A DNA stretch of 64,000 bases from Oceanicoccus sagamiensis (GTDB lineage: Bacteria > Pseudomonadota > Gammaproteobacteria > Pseudomonadales > Dasaniaceae), in NCBI RefSeq assembly GCF_002117105.1, contig NZ_CP019343.1, positions 1,054,001 to 1,118,000 of the forward strand, written 5' to 3'. The number at the start of each line of letters is the position of its first letter. The first letter of the stretch is position 1. Position numbers and translations under genes: made by a program. Below the pieces are notes generated by a model. It was not told the DNA's origin. It made no database searches and saw nothing but the letters and a program-made list of their open reading frames with translations. Below, piece by piece: positions 58,193-64,000 of this stretch.

Positions 58193-59541
58193 TGGAAAGG
58201 ACAGACACTCAAGAATTCTCAAGAATTGACACCCAACCCCATCCAGATTACGATTTCAATTCATCACTATTGAAAGGACTCAATGATGACCCAACCAAGA
58301 GAAACACTTATATCTATCGCAGAGACCCCTTACTACCATATCGTTTCACGCTGTGTACGCCGCTCCTATCTCTGTGGCGTTGATCATCATTCCGGTAAAA
58401 GCTATGAACATCGACGTCAATGGATTGTTGACCGTATTCGCCTACTTTCATCCCTCTTTGCTGTCGATATCTGCAGCTACGCCGTTATGAGTAACCACTA
58501 TCACTTGGTCGTTAAACTTGACCCTCAGCAAGTCAACGAACTGACTGACCAGGATGTTATTAATCGATGGCTATCTCTATTCAAAGGGCCCTTGCTGGTT
58601 CAGCGCTTCAACGCTGGCATATCGCTCTCCAAACCTGAAGACGATACTGTTTCTGAGATTATTGCCCTTTGGCGTAAACGCCTTGCCGACATTAGTTGGT
58701 TTATGAAGTGCCTTAACCAACCTATTGCACGCAAAGCCAACCTTGAAGATAAATGCACTGGCCACTTTTGGGAGGGCCGGTTTAAGTCCCAAGCCCTGTT
58801 AACTGAAGAGGCTCTTTTATCCTGTATGTCCTATGTCGACCTTAACCCCGTGCGTGCAGATATGGCTAAAACACCCGAAGAATCAGACTACACTGCTATT
58901 CAAGAACGCATAAAGCCGCATTTTGATCTTCAACAAGCCATTCGCTCTCAAACTGGCAGCGAGGATTTACTGAGTTTTAATCATGACCTAAAACCCCTGC
59001 TCCACTTTGAGGGTAATATCACTCACGACAATCAAACAGGCATTTTATTCAGCTTTATCGATTATCTCGAACTGGTCGACTGGACCGGGCGCGCTATTGC
59101 TTTAAACAAACGGGGCGCTATTGCCAGCCATTTACCCAACATTCTCCAGCGGCTATCTATTAATCATAAAACCTGGCTCAGCAGTGCTACGCGGTTTGAA
59201 GCGTTGCATCGTCAGCGCTTTGGACGAAGGCGGCCAAAACTGATAAACCAAACTGCCTAACTAACCGATCAATCAACCTGCTTGCCTATCGAGCCACGCG
59301 CTCGATGTATTCCTATACCTCCAGTACGGTTTTTCTTGTGTGATTTTCTATGACAAACATGTCATTAGTTAATACATGGCTTGACGTGCATTGGTGGCTT
59401 TTGAAACCCCAGGCATGTGTTGTCATTCTTTGTCGGCGTCTGTCCTTATAGTTTTGCGTTATAGTTTTTGTATATGTTGCATCATTAACGCCATTAACTT
59501 GCACCTTTTCCAATCTGGTCGGTGCCTGTCCTTCTGGCTTC
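58190..59541 (+). mobile_element. Y1 transposase unit, full copy, with flanking repeats
   Basis: It starts with AACTGGAAAGGACAGACACT (58190-58209), contains the transposase gene (58283-59260), then a 280-base 3' flank with the hairpin TCGAGC-CACGC-GCTCGA and CGGCGTCTGTCCTTATAG, and ends near GGTCGGTGCCTGTCCTTC. Two shortened relatives lie at 54129-54864 and 52949-53165. Boundaries are by comparison of copies. Confidence 0.8.
58283..59260 (+). CDS. Y1/IS200-like transposase of the REP-associated (RAYT) type
   Basis: This 325-aa protein has an N-terminal YYHIVSRCVRRSYLCG, the HUH metal motif MSNHYHLVVK (about residue 73) and the tyrosine-helix region CMSYVDLNPVRADM (about 180). These are the marks of REP-associated tyrosine transposases, single-copy enzymes linked to short palindromic repeats. 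The C-terminal extension (about 190-325) is typical of the larger members. It is on the plus strand inside a minus-strand array. The enzyme appears intact. Confidence 0.9.
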   Translation: MMTQPRETLISIAETPYYHIVSRCVRRSYLCGVDHHSGKSYEHRRQWIVDRIRLLSSLFAVDICSYAVMSNHYHLVVKLDPQQVNELTDQDVINRWLSLFKGPLLVQRFNAGISLSKPEDDTVSEIIALWRKRLADISWFMKCLNQPIARKANLEDKCTGHFWEGRFKSQALLTEEALLSCMSYVDLNPVRADMAKTPEESDYTAIQERIKPHFDLQQAIRSQTGSEDLLSFNHDLKPLLHFEGNITHDNQTGILFSFIDYLELVDWTGRAIALNKRGAIASHLPNILQRLSINHKTWLSSATRFEALHRQRFGRRRPKLINQTA

Positions 59542-59820
59542 CTTCTTCCCACTGCACCTTGGGCATTTAGCAATCAATTTATCTTCATTTTTAAAAATCC
59601 AAACAGAAACATACGCAAATAAACCAAGAGCCACTACATTTAGCAAACCCCAAAACGTCGGTCTTTCCTGATAATCTGAAGACACCCCTTCGCCATAAAA
59701 CCAAGACATATAGAATACAAAAACCAACATAATGAAAGATACAAAAAAAAGACATGTTCCATATATTCTAGCAATCATTATTGACCTGTACACCTGATTA
59801 CTTTTCTCTTCAATACTCAT
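59494..59820 (-). CDS. Immunity-like membrane protein, C-terminus in repeat
   Basis: The product of about 108 aa starts MSIEEKSNQVYRSIMIARIYG and has two membrane segments (about 17-36 and 55-73). CPRCSGKKEARRT near its end looks like half a zinc ribbon. The last residues (TGTDQIGKGAS) are encoded by the transposase-flank repeat, so the native end is lost. Its ATG follows the stop of a tip stub by 8 bases, including AGGA. Confidence 0.65.
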   Translation of the reverse strand: MSIEEKSNQVYRSIMIARIYGTCLFFVSFIMLVFVFYMSWFYGEGVSSDYQERPTFWGLLNVVALGLFAYVSVWIFKNEDKLIAKCPRCSGKKEARRTGTDQIGKGAS

Positions 59821-59828
59821 AGAATCCT

Positions 59829-59909
59829 TTATCGAAAGGCTGCAACAAAATTTGTAATAGCTTGAACAGCCCAATTTATTGCCATTAAATTAGCAGTACT
59901 TTTATCGGC
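59829..59909 (-). pseudogene. Displaced C-terminal tip stub (pairs with 59494 gene)
   Basis: The frame STANLMAINWAVQAITNFVA, AFR, stop begins at the repeat GGACAGACGCCGA. It is followed by AGGATTCT and the ATG of the next gene, as in the other modules. Confidence 0.55.
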
Positions 59910-59943
59910 GTCTGTCCTAGTAAGTGTTTCTAGTAAGTGCTTT

Positions 59944-60291
59944 TTATCGGATATGTAGCATTTTTGTGATTATTCTAGATACATTCTCAGCTGAGGTTAT
60001 AAGAGAAGAAACCAGAAGGAATAGACCCAATAAAAAAATAGGCACAGAAACTATATAGAATATCGCCATTGAGATTCCACTGTCTTGGAGTGCCAAATAT
60101 ATAAGGGCTACTGAATTTAAGCAGGAAACCCCCACCAGAAAAACAGAAGATCTCATACCTATTATATAGCGTTTATCTGACCCCTCGCTCTTAATACCTT
60201 TGTATTTCGCTTTTGCGATATACCCAATCGCCAGAGCAATTATGAAAGGGAGTAAAAGATATAAATACATCATGATAGTTTCCATTAGCAT
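59944..60291 (-). CDS. Immunity-like membrane protein of the carrier gene
   Basis: This 115-aa protein has three membrane segments (about 5-24, 48-68 and 74-97). Its start overlaps the carrier stop: ATG at 60291 (7-base overlap) or a TAATG at 60285. This direct coupling to the carrier's variable tip is how immunity genes lie in polymorphic toxin loci. No family recognised. Confidence 0.72.
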   Translation of the reverse strand: MLMETIMMYLYLLLPFIIALAIGYIAKAKYKGIKSEGSDKRYIIGMRSSVFLVGVSCLNSVALIYLALQDSGISMAIFYIVSVPIFLLGLFLLVSSLITSAENVSRIITKMLHIR

Positions 60292-63143
60292 TCATTGGGA
60301 CTTGGAATTGACTTCTGTGTTGCAGTCACAAGAACCGACAGCCAACTTGGCAATGCAGCAATAATCCCAAGAACAAAATTGACTATATTCACAAGCACAG
60401 CAGATATATAGTGTACGTCAGAACAGTTTCTAGAAGCTTTAACTATGTCCACAATTGCAAGCAAGGCACTTAAAGCAACAAGTATTACAGGAATGTTTAA
60501 GGTAAATACCGCTACAAGCAGAGTGCTTGCAAATAGCGTCAAATACATACCTAAAACAATCCACAGAACTCCAGTAATAAAACCGCCATTTGCTCCTCCA
60601 CTAATTTTATAACTACCTGCTCCAGTCTCAGGGTCAACAATCGTATACCCAACCCCAGTCCACCCAGCATAAGTTATCGGATGCTGATGAACCGTAGCCA
60701 CCATACCATTATTCACTTGGGCCAGTATTTCATCTTTAGTGCCTTGATCCACAGTCAGATCACTTAAGTAAGATAGATTATCTTGCGTAAACGTATAAAC
60801 TCTTTGTCCTTGTTGGCCCGCTATAGCCAAAGCCTTAACTGCGGAGATGCCTTCAACTGGATCATCATCTGTAGAGAATAGTTGTTCCGGTATCAAATGC
60901 TCATAAGCAGAGTATGTAGCCCCCATCTGCTGATTAAAATCCCGCCACTTACCCTGACAATTACTCTTACACTCCGTTGAAAACTTCATGGAATCCATAT
61001 CCATCAATAAACCAATCATCTCAACATTCGCCACCGTGCCCAATAACCCATTGGTCTTAGCATTGGTTTGGAAAGTACCGTAGCTGGGTTCCCTATAGTA
61101 AACAACATCTGAGCTTTGTGCCGCCAGTTTAGACTGCACATCCGTTATCGCCATATAACTCATCACAGCCGACTGCATTAGGTCACCCACCACCTCATGC
61201 TTGGTCAAACCGGTAAAGCTTTCTGCTTCCAGTTGTGTTTTTGTGTTTTCAAGCTGTACCCGTAGCGCCTCTAATTGTTCTGGTGACAAACCATGGTAAT
61301 CCAAGCCAATAGCCTGATACTCACCAGTAATAATGGGATTAGTTGTGGTACTCCATCCTCTACCAGGAAAGAAGTAGCCTTTCTCCGTTTGCAGTATTTG
61401 CCCAAAGCTCATTGCAGCACTGGTCGCTTCCGGCGTGCCATTGATGGTAAACTCGCCCACCACATTCATTAAACCCGCCGGGATAATATTGGGCAGGTCT
61501 TCTGCACTTTGCGGGTCATCCGGCAAGTAATCCAACAGCGCTTGCTCATCCGCAGCCGTGGCTGGATTAAACGATACTGCCAGTGACTTACCTGCCAGCT
61601 CTACTGTGCTGGCCGTATGAGTTAATAACTCTCCTCCAAACTCATCCTGTAACTCAAAGGTAAACTTATACCGCAGATTATCCGGCATTTCTGAAAACTG
61701 CTGGCTCTTTTGAACCTCATAATAGAAATTTTTGCCCGACCAGCCTGTAGCGGTTCTTGGCACTATCGTTTTTGTACCTATGACATCGCCTACTGTAGCA
61801 TCGGGCTGTTGGTTGCTCAGGTAGTCTTCCAGCGCCTGCCGGTAGTCATCCAGCTCGGTTTCTATAAAGGCCTGATTGACGTTTTGTACCCAGCCTTCAG
61901 TTTCGTTAACGGTTGCCGTACTTTCCAAGGTTGTGGCAAAGGCTTCTGCATCAAAGGCCACTTCATTTTGCAGGTCCATGCCATCTCGATAGCGATATTG
62001 TTTATAGCTGGGGTCTAGATAAGCCCAGACTCCACCTCCGGTATAAAGCCTGACCCAGACATGGTCGACCAGGATAAAGTCGTTATTACCATTAATCGAG
62101 AGACGCGCGACAGGGATGCCGCCTTGGGCAAACAGATTTTGGGCAGCCTCTGGGGTTCTGACTCCGCCCACCCAGTTCATAGCTTCTTCATTCGTTAAGC
62201 GGATGCTGCCGTATTCATAGCGAGCTTCGGCACCTGTAGCTTTTAAAAGGGCTATAAGTAAACTGGCCTGATCCATGGCATTACCACGGCGGGTTTGTAA
62301 GGTGTAGTCAGCGCCTTGCAGTGAGCCATAGCTGGGAATAAATTCGATATTGTTCCGCACCCAGTTATAGATAGCTACGCGGTCATTACCCAAACTGCTA
62401 GCCAGAGTTTGAATGGCTGGGGTGATTGCTGTTTCTACAGTGGTTGAAGATGACCGGTCGGCTTCTTCAATGGCAGCGGTGAGAGTGTTTGGCCCCAGTA
62501 TGGCTTCCAGTTCTTCAGCCGTTTGCACCGGTGCACCAGCCACTGTCGATAACGGCCCAAAAGGCATGGTTTGATCATAGGGATGACGTACCCCTTGATC
62601 AAAGCTGGCAAATAGATCCGCGGCTTGGCTTAACTGTTTTTTTAGTAGCACGGTTTTATCTGCACCGATACTGCTTATGGCTTCAAGGCGATATTGCAAG
62701 ATCTGCATATTGCTTTGGTAGTGCTGCTGTTTTTTTTGTAGATTTTGCCTTAAGTTTGTTGGCAGGTTTTGTTGTTGGTAATGATTACTTTGATCAACAA
62801 AGTAGTCGTTAGCCTTTTGGTCGAGGCCGGAAAATAACTCAGCCTCTATTATTAGCTGTTGCTGTAGCCTGCCAACAGCCTGGGTATCTTGCCGCGATAC
62901 TGCGGCGGTGAGTTTTTTTATTAATTGTTGAGTTGAGCTTACTGCATTATCCATTTCAGCAAACACACTATAGTCTGGCTTATAGGCCAGATAATCATCC
63001 AGCTTTTTTACACTGGCATTAACCGCAGGTGAATAAAATACCATTGTAAAACAGGCTAGTACGATGGAGGCAGTAATGCGCATAAAGCGGCTGCCTTCAC
63101 GACACTGTGTGATGATTGATTTTTCCATGACTGAATTTTTCAT
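60285..63143 (-). CDS. Transglutaminase-fold carrier protein with variable membrane tip (polymorphic-toxin-like)
   Basis: From the ATG at 63143 (GAGGGA ribosome-binding site) the protein has 952 aa: N-terminal hydrophobic segment/signal (ITASIVLACFTMVFYSPAVNA), a coiled-coil region (about 50-200), and a transglutaminase-like domain (about 250-380; GNAMDQASLLIALLKATGAEARYE, VDHVWVRLY, YLDPSYK). His and Asp are kept but the Cys position lacks Cys, so it is probably a binding fold. A long middle region follows, then the junction VDPETGAGSYKISGGANGG and a tip of about 90 residues with three hydrophobic segments ending SIPSPNEC. A 519-base segment before the junction is duplicated in the orphan cassette. 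Confidence 0.85.
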   Translation of the reverse strand: MKNSVMEKSIITQCREGSRFMRITASIVLACFTMVFYSPAVNASVKKLDDYLAYKPDYSVFAEMDNAVSSTQQLIKKLTAAVSRQDTQAVGRLQQQLIIEAELFSGLDQKANDYFVDQSNHYQQQNLPTNLRQNLQKKQQHYQSNMQILQYRLEAISSIGADKTVLLKKQLSQAADLFASFDQGVRHPYDQTMPFGPLSTVAGAPVQTAEELEAILGPNTLTAAIEEADRSSSTTVETAITPAIQTLASSLGNDRVAIYNWVRNNIEFIPSYGSLQGADYTLQTRRGNAMDQASLLIALLKATGAEARYEYGSIRLTNEEAMNWVGGVRTPEAAQNLFAQGGIPVARLSINGNNDFILVDHVWVRLYTGGGVWAYLDPSYKQYRYRDGMDLQNEVAFDAEAFATTLESTATVNETEGWVQNVNQAFIETELDDYRQALEDYLSNQQPDATVGDVIGTKTIVPRTATGWSGKNFYYEVQKSQQFSEMPDNLRYKFTFELQDEFGGELLTHTASTVELAGKSLAVSFNPATAADEQALLDYLPDDPQSAEDLPNIIPAGLMNVVGEFTINGTPEATSAAMSFGQILQTEKGYFFPGRGWSTTTNPIITGEYQAIGLDYHGLSPEQLEALRVQLENTKTQLEAESFTGLTKHEVVGDLMQSAVMSYMAITDVQSKLAAQSSDVVYYREPSYGTFQTNAKTNGLLGTVANVEMIGLLMDMDSMKFSTECKSNCQGKWRDFNQQMGATYSAYEHLIPEQLFSTDDDPVEGISAVKALAIAGQQGQRVYTFTQDNLSYLSDLTVDQGTKDEILAQVNNGMVATVHQHPITYAGWTGVGYTIVDPETGAGSYKISGGANGGFITGVLWIVLGMYLTLFASTLLVAVFTLNIPVILVALSALLAIVDIVKASRNCSDVHYISAVLVNIVNFVLGIIAALPSWLSVLVTATQKSIPSPNEC

Positions 63144-63160
63144 AAGCTGAATCCCTCGCT

Positions 63161-64000
63161 TTAACGGCATTGGCGTCTGTTCCATAGAACAGAGCCCGGA
63201 GCGGTGACAGTTAATAGGTATTGCTGCGAACCGATATTGCCGCTGCTATCTTCTACTTCGATGGTGATAAGGTACTCGCCTATATCGGCTTCGGTGGCTT
63301 GCCATTCCAACAGGCCGCTGGCACTTAAGGTCATATTGGCTGGAGCATTGTTATCAAGGCGCCATATCAACGGATCGTTTTGGCGGTCTATAGCTTGCAA
63401 CTGGTAGCTGTATAACACTTCCGTTCTTGCATCGTTCAAGGGGTTGCTAATAATGACTGGATCCTGTTCATTATCAGTAACGTCGACAACTACGGTATAG
63501 GTACGTAATCTGCCGGTGCTGTCTATACCCTCAATGTTGATTAGATGACTACCTAACTGGCTTGCGCTGGGTTGCCATGTGACTAGGCCATTGCCATCAA
63601 CAGCAAAACCTGCAGGGGCATCAAGCACTTCAAAAGTCATGCTGCTTAGGCTAATACTGCGAAGGTCCAACTGGTATTGCATTTGCTCACCCACAACTAC
63701 GGGCTGAATAGGTGAATGATATTGCTGGGGGTTTTCTTCCACAGTAATCGTCACCCAAACATTGTCATCATCACCAAAAGAATCTTCTACTACGATAGAA
63801 AATCGCCAAATACCTGCCTCATGAGGTGTCCAGCTAAAGACACCCTCATTATCAATGCTCGCTGGGACTGTATAGCTACCCGTATCACTAACTCGCTGAA
63901 CTGAATTGATTCTGAAGGTATTAGGGTCACCATTGCCATCAGTGTAATCAAAGTCCCACACAAAACGCTCACCGGCTTTTATTGTGTGTTCGGTTTGTGT
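63161..64000 (-). CDS. Secreted protein with putative Ig-like (He_PIG) repeats, C-terminal part
   Basis: The frame is open to the window edge, so the N-terminus is outside. Three or more repeats of about 90 residues are seen: GVFSWTPHEAGIWRFSIVVED, GLVTWQPSASQLGSHLINIEG and GLLEWQATEADIGEYLITIEV (each shown in part), a pattern of cadherin/Ig-like He_PIG domains in large surface proteins. It ends NRRQCR, 17 bases before the carrier start, so the two are an operon. It may help display or export the carrier; this is inference. Confidence 0.82.
   Translation of the reverse strand, partial: TQTEHTIKAGERFVWDFDYTDGNGDPNTFRINSVQRVSDTGSYTVPASIDNEGVFSWTPHEAGIWRFSIVVEDSFGDDDNVWVTITVEENPQQYHSPIQPVVVGEQMQYQLDLRSISLSSMTFEVLDAPAGFAVDGNGLVTWQPSASQLGSHLINIEGIDSTGRLRTYTVVVDVTDNEQDPVIISNPLNDARTEVLYSYQLQAIDRQNDPLIWRLDNNAPANMTLSASGLLEWQATEADIGEYLITIEVEDSSGNIGSQQYLLTVTAPGSVLWNRRQCR

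Noticed and set aside
52949-60000. CRISPR array
   Set aside because: The many short repeats are irregularly spaced hairpins of varying length with genes between them, and there are no cas genes.

Overview
The window is gammaproteobacterial. The strongest evidence is gene order: dksA, gluQ, a small membrane gene, cbrA, cbrB, a small-RNA interval, pcnB, folK, panB, panC and acs run in the order known from Pseudomonas. Gene content (TonB receptor, GGDEF/EAL and HD-GYP proteins, chemoreceptors, DUF3604 lipoproteins) suggests a marine, Cellvibrionales/Spongiibacter-like relative rather than Pseudomonas itself. That placement is inference.

Layout. 1-6.0 kb: end of an EF-G paralogue, fbp, a periplasmic MORN-repeat protein, acs. 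6.2-11.3 kb: panC, panB, a deoxynucleoside kinase, folK, pcnB. 11.3-12.3 kb: two tandem sigma-54-promoted, A-rich small RNAs that look like CrcZ/CrcY, each with a TGTTAC/GTAAC inverted repeat upstream that resembles the CbrB site. 12.3-17.1 kb: cbrB, cbrA, cbrX. 17.4-22.8 kb: gluQ, dksA, yebG with a perfect SOS box, a luciferase-like oxidoreductase, a soluble chemoreceptor whose CZB domain lacks its zinc ligands, and a tandem Usp. 23.2-31 kb: TonB receptor, COG2509 flavoprotein, a candidate structured RNA, an MCP with a YfiR-like partner, and a caspase-fold protein without the catalytic dyad. 31.4-41.6 kb: a frameshifted MHYT-GGDEF-EAL gene, a BaiN-like flavoprotein, an operon of an outer-membrane channel plus two DUF3604 lipoproteins, an MFS transporter. 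41.8-51.9 kb: a sigma-54 activator with two signalling proteins, divergent from a DUF4402 chaperone-usher pilus operon that has its own sigma-54 promoter and a 20-bp-periodic motif array.

52-64 kb is an accessory island and the most interesting part. A transglutaminase-fold carrier protein (60285-63143) has a conserved junction (DPETGAG.YKISGG) followed by a membrane-active-looking C-terminal tip and a small membrane protein. Downstream, on the same strand, lies an array of displaced C-terminal tips or tip stubs, most followed directly by a different small, mostly membrane protein. Several tips are cut off at the 5' end exactly at a dispersed hairpin repeat (GGACAGACACT / AGTGCCTGTCC). The same repeat flanks a Y1 (REP-associated-type) transposase gene and its deletion derivatives. 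I read this as a polymorphic toxin/immunity cassette array interspersed with, and perhaps shuffled by, a RAYT/REP-type element. Toxicity and mobility are inferred, not shown.

Caution on the assembly: five coding regions (31582, 33119, 49542, 55560, 56771) are each broken by the lack of one base in a homopolymer run. The one-directional pattern suggests base under-calling, so these genes may be intact in the organism.
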